DNA of 64,000 bases from CAIQPS01 sp963843455 (lineage in GTDB: Bacteria; Actinomycetota; Thermoleophilia; RBG-16-64-13). Numbering within the stretch: position 1 is the stretch's first letter; the number at the start of each line of letters is the position of its first letter. The translations under genes were made by a program, and so were the position numbers. The DNA lies in the NCBI GenBank assembly GCA_963843455.1, contig CAWJKE010000007.1:248001-312000 (forward strand). The letters run 5' to 3'. Positions 1 through 8,664 of the stretch are shown here, piece after piece. The notes under the pieces are model-generated. The model saw only the letters and a list, made by a program, of their open reading frames with translations. It searched no databases and was not told the DNA's origin.

Positions 1-100
1 CGAAATCATACGTGACGTTGTGAGCGTCCAGGAACTTCTTGGTGTTCCTGCAGTGGCCGCAGGTGCTAAGTGCGTAGAGGAAGACCTTAGGTTGATCCAT
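1..100 (-). CDS. Glutaredoxin-family protein, 3' end cut off by the window edge
   Basis: Only the first 33 codons lie in the window. They begin MDQPKVFLYALSTCGHC and continue with RNTKKFLDAHNVTYDF. A beta strand followed by a Cys-Gly-His-Cys dithiol motif (residues 14-17) and a Lys-rich helix is the start of a glutaredoxin/thioredoxin-fold thiol-disulfide oxidoreductase. The ATG (98-100, read on the minus strand) is preceded by AAGGTGAG at good distance, which supports this start. It is transcribed divergently from the cell-wall gene that follows. The CxxC resembles short NrdH/glutaredoxin-like proteins, but subfamily cannot be assigned from this fragment. Confidence 0.75.
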   Translation of the reverse strand, partial: MDQPKVFLYALSTCGHCRNTKKFLDAHNVTYDF

Positions 101-191
101 ATTCTCACCTTTCGCATGTCCGGAGGACGTTCCTCACTAGTCTACTTCGCATCGACCATACCCGTCGATGGGTGACAACATGCATTGGCGA

Positions 192-212
192 GTCCGCGGT
201 AATATGGCGGAC
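192..212. promoter_or_regulatory. Inverted repeat GTCCGC-N9-GCGGAC in the divergent promoter region
   Basis: Two perfect 6-base arms (192-197 and 207-212) flank an AT-rich spacer that contains TAATAT (200-205), a plausible -10 element for the gene starting at 261. The arrangement, an AT-rich core bracketed by an inverted repeat in a short divergent intergenic region, looks like an operator. No regulator can be named and no convincing -35 is visible. Confidence 0.25.
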
Positions 213-260
213 GAGCGAAGGTCGAACCACCTGAGTCCGCCGAGGGGACAGACATGAAAC

Positions 261-1623
261 ATGAGCCGGTGCGCCGTGAAGCCTAGCCCAAGCGGACCGA
301 GGCGGTTCTTCGCACGGAGGTGGGTCCGGCGGCTCATACCCTTCGCCTTTGGCATGGTCTTGGCGGCCGGCCTGCTCGTCGGGGCCCAGGCGCAGGCGGC
401 CACGGCTCCCGCTCGGCCGGCCGGCACGATCGAGCCCGAGGGGGGTTACGAGAAGACGGTTCAGGCTCTGGCGCTACGGCATATCGCCAACGTCCCCGGA
501 GATCCCTCCTTCGCCCCCACCGACGGGGTCACCCGCGCGCAGATGGCCGTATACCTGGCTCGCGCCCTCAGACTCCCCGACGACCGATACAGCGCTTTCG
601 TGGACGTCAAACGGGGGGACTGGGGGTTCGGCGCGATAGGAGCCCTGTACAGAGCGGGGGTTATTGACGGGACTACCCCGTTGACCTTCTCGCCCAACCG
701 GCCTGTCTCCCGCCAGGAAGCGGCGGCCCTGCTGGTCGCCGCTCTACGCTACTCGGTGGAGAAGCAAGGGGCCGTCGTCGGCGATTCACTCACCCCATAC
801 CGCATCAAAGAGTTACTGGCCGGATTCAGGGACAAGGGGCTCATCGGCCCCGCCTATGCCACCGATGTCGCCATCGCCTATCGGGTGGGGTTGTTCGACG
901 CCCCTTCCGAAGGCTTGCTCTTCCCTTCGCTCAGTCTCACTCAGAACGAACTGACCGCCATGCTCGAGCGTGCCTTCCTCGCGCGCGTCGCGACGAGGGC
1001 CATTTCGACGAGCGCCACTTCTCCTGCGGCGGTCGATCCCTGTCGGCGCGTATCCCAAGCTGTCGCGAGGCTCGAGCGGGCCGATGGTTCTGCTGCTGGA
1101 GTCGCGGCTGGCGGGGCTGCATTACCCCTGCGGCGCGATCGACGGGAAGTATGACTCCCGTACCCGGGACGCGGTCTTGGCCTTCCAGAAGTACGAGCGG
1201 CTAAAGCGCACCGGCGTGGTGGTCGACCAGGTCTGGCAGCGTCTGCTCGTGGCTAGGGCTCCGGAGCCTGTCCACATGAAGAGTGGGCGGCGGGTGGAGG
1301 TGGACCTCACCAGGCAAGTGTTGATGATGATCGTCGACAACAAGGTAATCATGACCATACATGTGTCCACGGGCAAGTACGGCACCCCCACCGGCGAGTG
1401 GCGCATCCGGACGAGGACCAAGGGCTGGCGGCCGACCTCCCTGGGGCCGGTCTGGTCGCCCTGCTACTTCATGGCCAGGAACGCCATCCACGGCTACGCA
1501 AGCGTGCCAACTTACCCGGCGAGCCACAACTGCGTCCGCACACCCATATGGGTGCAGAACTCGCTTGTAGATCAGATTGAACTCGGGATCGTTGTGGACG
1601 TCTTCTACAACAAGGCGAAGTAG
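261..1623 (+). CDS. SLH-domain L,D-transpeptidase with peptidoglycan-binding domain, interrupted by a +1 frameshift
   Basis: The first reading frame (261-1154) gives an Arg-rich, hydrophobic signal sequence (about residues 15-48) and two to three S-layer-homology-like repeats (TRAQMAVYLARAL, SRQEAAALL). The frame starting upstream of 970 and ending at 1623 carries a peptidoglycan-binding helix bundle (PKLSRGSSGPMV onward) and a YkuD catalytic domain with the signature His...Ser-His-Asn-Cys-Val-Arg. Joining them near 1038-1041 by skipping one base gives an uninterrupted protein of about 453 residues. The product would be an exported enzyme that cross-links peptidoglycan 3-3 or anchors protein to it. 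The start at 261 follows a GAGGGGACA ribosome site. The break may be a base-calling error, a real mutation or frameshifting at CCC-T. Confidence 0.7.
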
Positions 1624-1681
1624 GGGAGGCGACCTGGGCCCGGCAGGCGCTCGCACTCGGTCGGCCGGCGAAGGCCGCCCG

Positions 1682-2935
1682 CTACACCCCCGCTGATCGC
1701 CGGATTAACCGCCTGCGCAACAAGTCGAGCGCCGCAAGAGCCGCCCGTTCGCGGATCTGATCGCGGCGCCCGAAGAGTCGCAGCCGCTCCACTTCGGTCA
1801 CTCCATCGACCACGCTGCCGATGAAGACCAGCCCGACGGGCTTCTCCTCGGTCCCCCCGCCGGGTCCCGCCACGCCGGTGGTGGAGAGGGTGCAGTCCGA
1901 AGAGAGCAGCCGTTGTACGCCTTGCGCCATGGCCCCCGCGACTTCGACGCTCACCGCTCCGTGCTCCGCCAATAGCTCCGCCGGGACGCCCAATACCCTC
2001 GTCTTGACCTCGTTGCTGTACGCCGTGATGCCGCCAAGGAAGTAATCGCTACTGCCGGGGACGTCGGTAAGCCGTTTGCCCACCAGACCGCCGGTGCACG
2101 ACTCCGCCACGGCGACTGCGAGACCGGCCGCCAGGAGCAACCGTCCGGTGATCTCGGGAAGCCCCGGCCCGTCGACGCCCAGGACCCGTTCGCCGAGGAC
2201 CGAGCAGACCTGGGCCTGGATCTCATCCAGACGCTTGCTGCCGGCGGGTGTGGCCGGACCCCTCAGGATGATCGTCAGTTCCTCGAGGCTGGCCCGCGTG
2301 CCGATCTCGACGTCCGAGCCCCGCCAGGGCAGGTCCGCGAGCTTCTCGGCGGCCGTGGACTCGCCGACGCCGAATACCCTGATGCGTCTCACGGCGTGCC
2401 CAGCGCCGGATCCCGGCCGGGCGGCAAGCCGCGGCTCGATGGTACTCTCCCACATCTCCTTCAATTCCCAGGGGACGCCGGGGAGCGCCACCACGAGAGT
2501 TCCCGCCCGGTCAAGGAAGAATCCCGGGGCGGTGCCGGAGATGGGGATGGCGGTAGCGCCCCGGGGCAACTGCGCCTGCTTGTTGTTGCTTTCACCCATC
2601 GCGTAGCCTCGGGAGACGAAGCGCTCCCTGATCTGCTCGAGCAGATCCTGGTGATGCTCCAGGGGGATCCCGAGAGCCTCTGCCGTGGCCTCCCGGGTGA
2701 GATCGTCCTCGGTGGGTCCCAGCCCGCCCGAGAGCACCAGTACTTCCGGGCGGCGGGCGAGCGAGTCGCGGATGGCTGCCACGATGGCGCCCAGATCGTC
2801 CGAGACCGAGACAGCGTGCGTGGCGAAGATGCCCAGGTCGAGCAGCCTCTGGCCAAGGTAGGCCTGGTTGGTGTTGACGATGTCGCCTCTCAGCAGCTCG
2901 TCGCCGGTGAAGATGAGTTCTGCGTTCCTATCCAT
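1682..2935 (-). CDS. cinA: CinA-family nicotinamide-nucleotide amidohydrolase
   Basis: This 417-residue protein has the usual CinA architecture. The N-terminal MoCF_biosynth/COG1058 domain has the motifs ELLRGDIVNTN and SGGLGPTEDDLT, a linker follows, and the C-terminal PncC-type amidohydrolase domain has VAESCTGGLVGKRLTDVPGSS and STTGVAGPGGGTEEKPVG. CinA deamidates nicotinamide mononucleotide in the pyridine-nucleotide salvage cycle, and the N-domain of some homologues hydrolyses ADP-ribose. Length matches the full two-domain family. It converges with the cell-wall gene and diverges from hisI. No Shine-Dalgarno precedes the ATG; a TATGAT box lies 8 bases upstream, consistent with a leaderless transcript. 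Confidence 0.93.
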   Translation of the reverse strand: MDRNAELIFTGDELLRGDIVNTNQAYLGQRLLDLGIFATHAVSVSDDLGAIVAAIRDSLARRPEVLVLSGGLGPTEDDLTREATAEALGIPLEHHQDLLEQIRERFVSRGYAMGESNNKQAQLPRGATAIPISGTAPGFFLDRAGTLVVALPGVPWELKEMWESTIEPRLAARPGSGAGHAVRRIRVFGVGESTAAEKLADLPWRGSDVEIGTRASLEELTIILRGPATPAGSKRLDEIQAQVCSVLGERVLGVDGPGLPEITGRLLLAAGLAVAVAESCTGGLVGKRLTDVPGSSDYFLGGITAYSNEVKTRVLGVPAELLAEHGAVSVEVAGAMAQGVQRLLSSDCTLSTTGVAGPGGGTEEKPVGLVFIGSVVDGVTEVERLRLFGRRDQIRERAALAALDLLRRRLIRRSAGV

Positions 2936-2943
2936 AAGCGTGT

Positions 2944-2949
2944 ATCATA
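2944..2949 (-). promoter_or_regulatory. Putative -10 box (TATGAT) for a leaderless cinA transcript
   Basis: Read on the minus strand, TATGAT is separated from the cinA ATG by 8 bases, which puts the expected transcription start at or next to the start codon. There is no ribosome-binding sequence between them. A -35 hexamer is not obvious. The same geometry occurs at the BldD-like gene. Confidence 0.4.
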
Positions 2950-3082
2950 CCCGCACTATGACCGCCGGCACGACATACGCGAGTTCGGGGCGCTCTGCCG
3001 CCCAGCCTTCGGGTGCGGCCCCGACCGGGTGCCGCAGCGGTCATGTCGACAGTTCTCCGGCTCGGCATTGGGTGTGGTCCTA

Positions 3083-3105
3083 GCCCCTCGCCTTACGCGA
3101 GGGGC
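3083..3105 (+). promoter_or_regulatory. Perfect 9-bp hairpin in the leader of the hisI-trp operon
   Basis: GCCCCTCGC, loop CTTAC, GCGAGGGGC forms a perfect stem. It lies in the 262-base gap between cinA and hisI and is not followed by a T tract, so it is not a classical terminator. I looked for a Trp-codon leader peptide and found no tandem Trp codons, so ordinary ribosome-mediated attenuation is not supported. It may be an RNA regulatory or stability element. Confidence 0.35.
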
Positions 3106-3197
3106 GACTCCAGCGGCTGGCTGATCTTCGATCGGTCCGCCGGCCTCAGGCGCGGTGACGCGCCGTCTGACAGGACAGCGACCACGAAAGAAGAGAC

Positions 3198-3623
3198 ATG
3201 CCAGAGCAGACCGACATCCCAGAACCGACTGCCGACACCGTTCCGGCCGATTTCGCGCCGGCTCTTGCGGCGGTCAAGTTCGACGCCAAAGGACTGGTGC
3301 CGTGCATAGTGCAGGAGTGGACCACCGGCGAGGTCCTCATGCTGGCCTACATGAACGCCGAATCGCTTCGCCGGACACTCCAGACCGGCACCACCTGGTT
3401 CTTCAGCCGCTCGCGTAACGAGTACTGGAACAAGGGCGCCACCTCGGGGCATTTCCAGAAGGTCCATGAGTTGCGCTACGACTGCGACGGCGACACGTTG
3501 CTCGCCCTCGTCGAGCAGACCGGTGCCGCCTGCCACACAGGAGACTTCACCTGCTTCGACGGCCGATGGCTCAGCTCTCCCACCGGAGAGAAGCCGCCGT
3601 TTCTCGCTTACCGAGAAGGGTAG
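3198..3623 (+). CDS. hisI: Phosphoribosyl-AMP cyclohydrolase
   Basis: HisI opens the purine ring of phosphoribosyl-AMP in the third step of histidine synthesis. The 141-residue protein shows the family landmarks: GEVLMLAYMN, a catalytic/metal region with W-x-KG-xTSGH, the DCDGD acidic motif (Mg site) and Cys residues in the TGAACHTGDFTCF segment that bind zinc. It is a stand-alone cyclohydrolase with no fused HisE. The ATG follows AAGAAGAGAC. Only six bases separate its stop from trpE, so histidine and tryptophan genes share a transcript here, as is common next to trpE in actinobacteria. Confidence 0.95.
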   Translation: MPEQTDIPEPTADTVPADFAPALAAVKFDAKGLVPCIVQEWTTGEVLMLAYMNAESLRRTLQTGTTWFFSRSRNEYWNKGATSGHFQKVHELRYDCDGDTLLALVEQTGAACHTGDFTCFDGRWLSSPTGEKPPFLAYREG

Positions 3624-3629
3624 GCGGCC

Positions 3630-5174
3630 ATGACATCCGGCATCATCGCGACGTCGCCTTCGCTGGAAGAGGCGCGGGGGCTCAGCGCCGGCTATAACGT
3701 CATCCCGGTCTCCCACCGCTTCCTGGACGACACCGAGACGCCGGTCTCGGCCTTTCTCAAGTTGCGGCAGCCGGCGGGGTGCTTCCTGCTGGAGAGCGCC
3801 GAGCAGGGTCTGCGGCTGGGCCGCTACTCCTTTCTTGGCGTCAAGGCCTGGGAGAGCGTCCGGCTGAGTGGGGAAACCGTCACGATCCGCCGCGGAGGCA
3901 TCGACGCTGCCGAAGATCTGGCCGCGCAGGGCGGCGACCCTTTCACGTACATGGCCCGGCATCTGGCCAAGTATCGGGTGCCCCCCCTTGAATACCTGCC
4001 GCCTTTCGTGGGCGGCGCCGTAGGCTACTTCGGCTACGACTGCGTGCGCCACGTGGAACATCTCCCGGCGCCCCCGCCCGACGATCTGGGGCTGCCCGAC
4101 ATGGCCTTCTTGCTGACCGACGTCATCGTGGTGTTCGACCACCTGCAGCACACCATCACCCTTTTGACGAACATCTTCACCGACGAGCAGCCCGATATCG
4201 ATGCGGGCTATGCGGCCGCCGTGGCTCGTCTGGGAGAGGTCAAGGCCCGGCTGAGGGCGCCGCTTCCGGTTGCCGGCCGCACTTCGCGGGACGAGGCGGG
4301 CACGGAGGGACGCGGCCCAGCGGGACGCGACCCCGAGGTGCGGTCGACCTTCGAGCGTGAGCGTTTTCTGTCCGGTGTCGAGCGGATCCGAGAGTATATC
4401 CGCGCCGGCGACGCGTTCCAGGTGGTGCTCTCTCAGCGGTTTGAGGTGCCCGCGTCGGTCAGCGGGTTCTCCATATATCGGGGGCTGCGGGCGGTGAACC
4501 CCAGTCCGTACATGTACTACATCGCGTTCCGCGACTTCGAGGTGGTGGGGTCCAGCCCGGAACCACTGGTGACCGTGACCGGCCGGTACGCCGAGACCCG
4601 TCCCATCGCCGGCACCCGGCCTCGGGGAGCCACCCCCGCCGAGGACGCAAGGCTGGCCGAGGAGATGCTCAAGGACGAAAAGGAACAGGCAGAGCACCTC
4701 ATGCTGGTCGATCTGGGCCGAAACGATCTCGGCCGGGTGTGCAGGCCGGGGACGGTCCGCGTGGACACCTTCATGGACGTGGAGCGGTACAGCCACGTGA
4801 TGCACATGGTGTCGTCGGTGTCGGGTGAGTTGGAGAGCGGGATCGGGGCCATGGACGCGTTGCGCGCTGTCTTCCCCGCGGGGACCGTGTCGGGTGCGCC
4901 TAAGGTGAGGGCAATGGAAATCATCGATGAGCTCGAGCCCTTGCGCCGCGGGCCCTACGCCGGGGCCATCGGCTATCTCAGTCACTCCGGCGACCTCGAT
5001 TCCTGCATCTACATCCGCACCATCCTCGTACGTGACGGACGGGCCTACGTGCAGGCAGGGGCAGGCATCGTCGCCGATTCCGACCCGGAGAGCGAGTTCC
5101 GGGAGACCCAAAACAAGGCCGGCGCGATGTTCAGGGCCATCGAACTGGCGGCTGCTCAAGAGGAATGGGAGTAG
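3630..5174 (+). CDS. trpE: Anthranilate synthase component I
   Basis: The 514-residue protein uses chorismate plus ammonia from TrpG to make anthranilate, the committed step to tryptophan. The N-terminal regulatory region has the LLES Trp-feedback motif (CFLLESAEQG). The C-terminal chorismate-utilising domain has AGDAFQVVLSQRF, NPSPYMYY, the substrate-binding PIAGTRPRG, DLGRNDLGRV and the PAGTVSGAPK signature. The presence of LLES suggests intact feedback inhibition. It overlaps the following trpG reading frame or abuts its start, consistent with coupled synthesis of the two subunits. Confidence 0.96.
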   Translation: MTSGIIATSPSLEEARGLSAGYNVIPVSHRFLDDTETPVSAFLKLRQPAGCFLLESAEQGLRLGRYSFLGVKAWESVRLSGETVTIRRGGIDAAEDLAAQGGDPFTYMARHLAKYRVPPLEYLPPFVGGAVGYFGYDCVRHVEHLPAPPPDDLGLPDMAFLLTDVIVVFDHLQHTITLLTNIFTDEQPDIDAGYAAAVARLGEVKARLRAPLPVAGRTSRDEAGTEGRGPAGRDPEVRSTFERERFLSGVERIREYIRAGDAFQVVLSQRFEVPASVSGFSIYRGLRAVNPSPYMYYIAFRDFEVVGSSPEPLVTVTGRYAETRPIAGTRPRGATPAEDARLAEEMLKDEKEQAEHLMLVDLGRNDLGRVCRPGTVRVDTFMDVERYSHVMHMVSSVSGELESGIGAMDALRAVFPAGTVSGAPKVRAMEIIDELEPLRRGPYAGAIGYLSHSGDLDSCIYIRTILVRDGRAYVQAGAGIVADSDPESEFRETQNKAGAMFRAIELAAAQEEWE

Positions 5175-5179
5175 GCGAG

Positions 5180-5830
5180 ATGATGATCGATCGGAGCTTC
5201 AGCAGGGCGGAGCATGGGGCGGGTCTTCCTGCCCCCGGTCTGAGCGACCTCCGCATCCTTGTGATAGACAACTATGATTCGTTCACCTACAACCTGGTGC
5301 AATACCTCGCGGAGATATCGGGCACGAGAATCCATGTGTTCCGCAACGACGAGGTGACGGTGGACGGCATCCGTCGGCACGGGCTCACCCATCTGGTGGT
5401 CTCGCCGGGACCGTGTACTCCCGACGAAGCGGGAGTGAGCCTGGAGGCCATAGCGGCGCTCGGTGGGGTGTGCCCGGTCCTGGGGGTCTGCCTGGGCCAC
5501 CAGTCGATAGGGCAGGTCTACGGCGGACGGGTCATCCGGGGGGATGCGCCTGTCCATGGCAAGACCTCTCTCATCCATCACGACCGCCGCACGATCTACG
5601 CCGGACTGTCTCAGCCGTTCGTGGCCACGCGGTATCACTCGCTGGTCGTCGACCGCGACCTGCCGGCCGTCCTCGAGTGTTCCGCCTGGACCCAGGACGG
5701 GGTGATCATGGGAGTGCGCCACAAGGAGTTCAATGTGGAGGGTGTGCAGTTCCACCCGGAGAGCCTGCTGACGGCGGTCGGCAAAGAGTTGCTCCAGAAC
5801 TTCCTCAGCAACAGGAAGGCCGTCCGATGA
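5180..5830 (+). CDS. trpG: Anthranilate synthase component II (glutamine amidotransferase)
   Basis: This class-I glutamine amidotransferase supplies ammonia to TrpE. It has the expected IDNYDSFTYNLV start of the domain, the oxyanion segment SPGPCTPDEAG, nucleophile motif GVCLGHQS (Cys) and the His-Glu pair in VQFHPES. I chose the ATG at 5180 because GGGAG at 5167-5171 lies 8 bases upstream; an in-frame ATG at 5165 lacks a ribosome site and would give five extra residues. The start is just after the trpE stop, and the 3' end overlaps trpD by ATGA. Confidence 0.93.
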   Translation: MMIDRSFSRAEHGAGLPAPGLSDLRILVIDNYDSFTYNLVQYLAEISGTRIHVFRNDEVTVDGIRRHGLTHLVVSPGPCTPDEAGVSLEAIAALGGVCPVLGVCLGHQSIGQVYGGRVIRGDAPVHGKTSLIHHDRRTIYAGLSQPFVATRYHSLVVDRDLPAVLECSAWTQDGVIMGVRHKEFNVEGVQFHPESLLTAVGKELLQNFLSNRKAVR

Positions 5831-7005
5831 GCGTGCCGGCACGGACTGCCGGCATGGTGGCGCCTGCGCAGACGGCCCCTGCGGAGGCGGCCACTCCCAC
5901 GCCGGCCATACCGGACTGCAGCGGGCCTCCAGGTCCGCACCCCTTTGGTTTGAGCGACGCCGTCCGGCGTCTGGCGGAGAAGCAGGACCTCACGCGTCAG
6001 GAGGCGGCCTCGGTCCTCGACGAGATCGCCGGCGGCGACGTCGACGACGCGCGGGTGGCCGCTTTTCTCATGGGGCTCAGAGTCAAAGGGGAGACCGCCG
6101 ACGAGGTTGCGGGACTTGCCGACGGCATGCGGCGCGCGGTCATCGCCGTAGAGAGCGTCCACCGAGACACGCTCGTGGACGTCGTGGGCACCGGGGGTGA
6201 CTACCTCGGTACGTTCAATATCTCGACCACCGCAGCCTTCGTCGCGGCGGGGGCGGGGGTCAAGATCGCCAAGCATGGTAACCGGGGTGCGAGCTCGCCT
6301 TGCGGCTCCGCCGACGTGCTGGAGGCGCTTGGCATTCAGATCTCTCTGGGGCCGCGGGAGGTCGCCGTTTGCATCGACGAGGTGGGGATGGGCTTCATGT
6401 TCGCCTCGCTGCACCATCCGGCGGCGGGAAGGGTCGCCGGCGTGCGGCGCTCTCTCGGCATCCGTACGGTCTTCAATCTGCTGGGCCCGCTCGCCAACCC
6501 GGCTGGGGCCCGCCGCCAACTGATGGGAGTGAGCAGTCCACACCATCTCCATCTGATGGGCGACTCGCTCGCGCGCATGGGCTGCGAGCACGCCCTCGTG
6601 GTCTGCGGAGATCTGGGCATGGACGAGCTCTCAGTCACGGGAGCGAACAAGGTGATCGAAGTGACCCGTGGTGTGGCTCACCGCCCGTTCCGCGTGGCGC
6701 CCGAGGACTGCGGCCTTGTCCGACACCCGCTTGCGGCTCTCGCCGGAGGCGATGCCGGGACGAACGCCGCTATCACCCGCGAAGTGCTCCAAGGCGGCTC
6801 GGGCGGGCCGCGCGACGCGGTGTTGATGAACGCGGCCGCGACTCTGTACGTCGCCGGCGTGGCTCTGTCGCTGTCCCAAGGGGTGGACCTGGCCCGCACG
6901 TCCATCGATTCGGGACGGGCGCTGGGCGTGCTCGAGCAGATGATCGCGGTGACCAACCGGCTCGCGCGCGACCGGGACCCCGTGGCGGAGGATGCGTGTG
7001 ACTAG
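5827..7005 (+). CDS. trpD: Anthranilate phosphoribosyltransferase
   Basis: TrpD transfers phosphoribose from PRPP to anthranilate. Of the 392 residues, the first 40 or so are an Ala/Pro/Thr-rich extension not needed for the fold. The conserved core begins at LSDAVRRLAEKQDLT and contains the PRPP-binding VGTGGD, NISTT and KHGNRGASSPCGSADVLEALG motifs and the FNLLGPLANPAG segment. The start is set by an ATGA overlap with trpG; a longer open frame further upstream is only the trpG antiframe. The 3' end overlaps trpC. Confidence 0.95.
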   Translation: MSVPARTAGMVAPAQTAPAEAATPTPAIPDCSGPPGPHPFGLSDAVRRLAEKQDLTRQEAASVLDEIAGGDVDDARVAAFLMGLRVKGETADEVAGLADGMRRAVIAVESVHRDTLVDVVGTGGDYLGTFNISTTAAFVAAGAGVKIAKHGNRGASSPCGSADVLEALGIQISLGPREVAVCIDEVGMGFMFASLHHPAAGRVAGVRRSLGIRTVFNLLGPLANPAGARRQLMGVSSPHHLHLMGDSLARMGCEHALVVCGDLGMDELSVTGANKVIEVTRGVAHRPFRVAPEDCGLVRHPLAALAGGDAGTNAAITREVLQGGSGGPRDAVLMNAAATLYVAGVALSLSQGVDLARTSIDSGRALGVLEQMIAVTNRLARDRDPVAEDACD

Positions 7006-7831
7006 CGGCTCCTATCTGGACGCCATCCTTCCCGACGTCCGGCGCCGTCTGGCCGAGCGTAAGGCCAGCCTGCCGCTAGCCGACCTGAAGAAGGTAAGCG
7101 TTCCGGGCCCTCGTCGCTCGTTCGCAGAGGCGCTCGAAGCTCCGGGCGTCTCGGTCATCGCCGAGGTGAAGCGATTCTCTCCGAGCAAGGGGGCGATACT
7201 GCCGGATCTGGACGTCGGTTCGCTCGTCACGGCCTACCAGGCAGGTGGGGCCGCGGCCGTCTCGGTGCTCACCGAGGGCGACCACTTCGGTGGGAGCCTG
7301 GCGGATTTGCGGCAGGCGGCCGCGAGCACGGGACTGCCTCTGCTCCGCAAGGACTTCATAGTCGACGCCTACCAGCTTCACGAAGCCCGCGCCTTCGGGG
7401 CTTCGGCCGTGCTGCTGATCGCCGCCATTCTCGACGATCCGCCTCTGCGCGCCCTCAGTGCTCTGGCCGCGGACCTCGGTTTGGACGTATTGTTGGAGGT
7501 GCACGACGATAGGGAGATGGCGCGGGCGATTGAAGTGGGGAGAGCGGTCATCGGCATCAACAACCGCGACCTCCGCACGTTCGAGGTCTCGCTCGAGACG
7601 AGTCTGCGGTTGGCCGGGCTCGTACCTGCCGGCCGACTGCTCGTCGCTGAGAGCGGCATCAAAGACCGCGGTGACCTGGAGGAACTCGCCTCGGCAGGCG
7701 TAGACGCGGTGCTCGTTGGGGAAAGCCTGCTGAGGGAAGCAACAGCGGCAGCGGTATCCGTGCTTGCGCACCCCGCTCTCGTCGTAGCCCCACGGTCCTG
7801 TGACAAGGCGCACGCAGAGGAGGCCTCATGA
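6998..7831 (+). CDS. trpC: Indole-3-glycerol phosphate synthase
   Basis: A (beta/alpha)8 enzyme that closes CdRP to indole-3-glycerol phosphate. The catalytic motifs are EVKRFSPSKG (Lys), LRKDFIVDAYQ, GINNRDLRTFEV and AESGI, followed by the phosphate-binding VLVGESLLR near the end. The GTG at 6998 sits 6 bases after GGAGG and is preferred; an in-frame ATG at 6992 touches the ribosome site directly. The gene overlaps the end of trpD and its own stop overlaps the ATG of the stress-protein gene, so translation is coupled through the whole series. Confidence 0.95.
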   Translation: MTSGSYLDAILPDVRRRLAERKASLPLADLKKVSVPGPRRSFAEALEAPGVSVIAEVKRFSPSKGAILPDLDVGSLVTAYQAGGAAAVSVLTEGDHFGGSLADLRQAAASTGLPLLRKDFIVDAYQLHEARAFGASAVLLIAAILDDPPLRALSALAADLGLDVLLEVHDDREMARAIEVGRAVIGINNRDLRTFEVSLETSLRLAGLVPAGRLLVAESGIKDRGDLEELASAGVDAVLVGESLLREATAAAVSVLAHPALVVAPRSCDKAHAEEAS

Positions 7832-8664
7832 TCACATCTTTGCTCGTGGCAGTCGACTCGTCGGTATACGCACGCTCGGCCCAGGAGCAGGCAGTGGCCC
7901 TCGGCAAGGCGTATCACGCACGGGTCACCGGCCTGTACGTGCTCGACATCCGCTACGTCGAGATGCCGCCGTACGTAGACTATTCCTACGGGTTCGTGGA
8001 AGTCCCGCCCACCCTTGCGCCTCTCGACGTGATGCAGAGCTTCAGAGCGAAGAGCGAACGGATACTGAACGATCTCCGAGAATTCGTGAGCACGGCCGGC
8101 CTGGTCGTCGACGCGCGCACCGAGGAAGGAGTTCCGAGCCAGATGATCGCCGACGCCGGCCGGGCCCATGACCTCATCGTCATGGGCAAACGTGGCGAGC
8201 ATGCCAGATGGGGGAGGGACCTTCTGGGGTCGACCGCCGAGAACGTGGCCCGCCGTTCTCCTACGCCTGTATTGCTGGTAGAGGCTGAGTACCGGCCGCT
8301 CGCCAAGGCGCTTGTGATGTTCGACGGAAGCAATCCGGCCAACCGGGCGCTGAAGCTCGCCGCCGACCTTGCCACCCGCACCGGTCTCAGCCTCAGGGTG
8401 CTCACGGTGGATGACGACACGTCGAGGGGTCACGCTACCCAGGTGGAGGCGTCGGGGTACCTCGGGCCGCTCGGGCTCGAGGCGGAGTACCTGGTAGTCT
8501 CTGGGCGCGCGGCGAAGACGGCCGCCGCCACCCTCGCAAAGGAGCCGGCGGACGTGGTGATCATGGGCATGCGCGGCCACTCGGTGCTCCACGACCTCAT
8601 CCTGGGCAGTACAGCGGAGCAGCTCATGCGGTCCGTGGAGTTCCCGATCCTGCTTGTGCCGTGA
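7828..8664 (+). CDS. Tandem universal stress protein (UspA family)
   Basis: Two Usp domains are present. The first begins ITSLLVAVDSSVYA and ends with the nucleotide-binding signature GKRGEHARWGRDLLGSTAENVARRSPTPVLLV. The second begins KALVMFDGSNPANRALKLA and ends GMRGHSVLHDLILGSTAEQLMRSVEFPILLVP. Both keep the G-2x-G-9x-G(S/T) ATP-binding pattern, so this is probably the ATP-binding type. The role in the cell is not predictable beyond stress or energy sensing. It is placed inside the trp operon with 4-base overlaps on both sides, which is unusual and implies co-expression with tryptophan synthesis. Confidence 0.9.
   Translation: MITSLLVAVDSSVYARSAQEQAVALGKAYHARVTGLYVLDIRYVEMPPYVDYSYGFVEVPPTLAPLDVMQSFRAKSERILNDLREFVSTAGLVVDARTEEGVPSQMIADAGRAHDLIVMGKRGEHARWGRDLLGSTAENVARRSPTPVLLVEAEYRPLAKALVMFDGSNPANRALKLAADLATRTGLSLRVLTVDDDTSRGHATQVEASGYLGPLGLEAEYLVVSGRAAKTAAATLAKEPADVVIMGMRGHSVLHDLILGSTAEQLMRSVEFPILLVP

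Noticed and set aside
3013..3197. Trp leader peptide for attenuation
   Set aside because: The candidate small frames contain a single Trp codon and no tandem pair near the hairpin at 3083-3105, so classical trp attenuation is not supported.
3093..5159. Long open frame on the minus strand across hisI-trpE (688 codons)
   Set aside because: It is the antisense shadow of trpE and hisI in G+C-rich DNA; it has no ribosome site or recognisable domain, whereas the plus-strand frames carry full family motifs.
5413..5826. Extended N-terminus of trpD through trpG
   Set aside because: The frame is open only because it overlaps trpG; the ATGA junction at 5827 and the start of conserved sequence after it set the true start.
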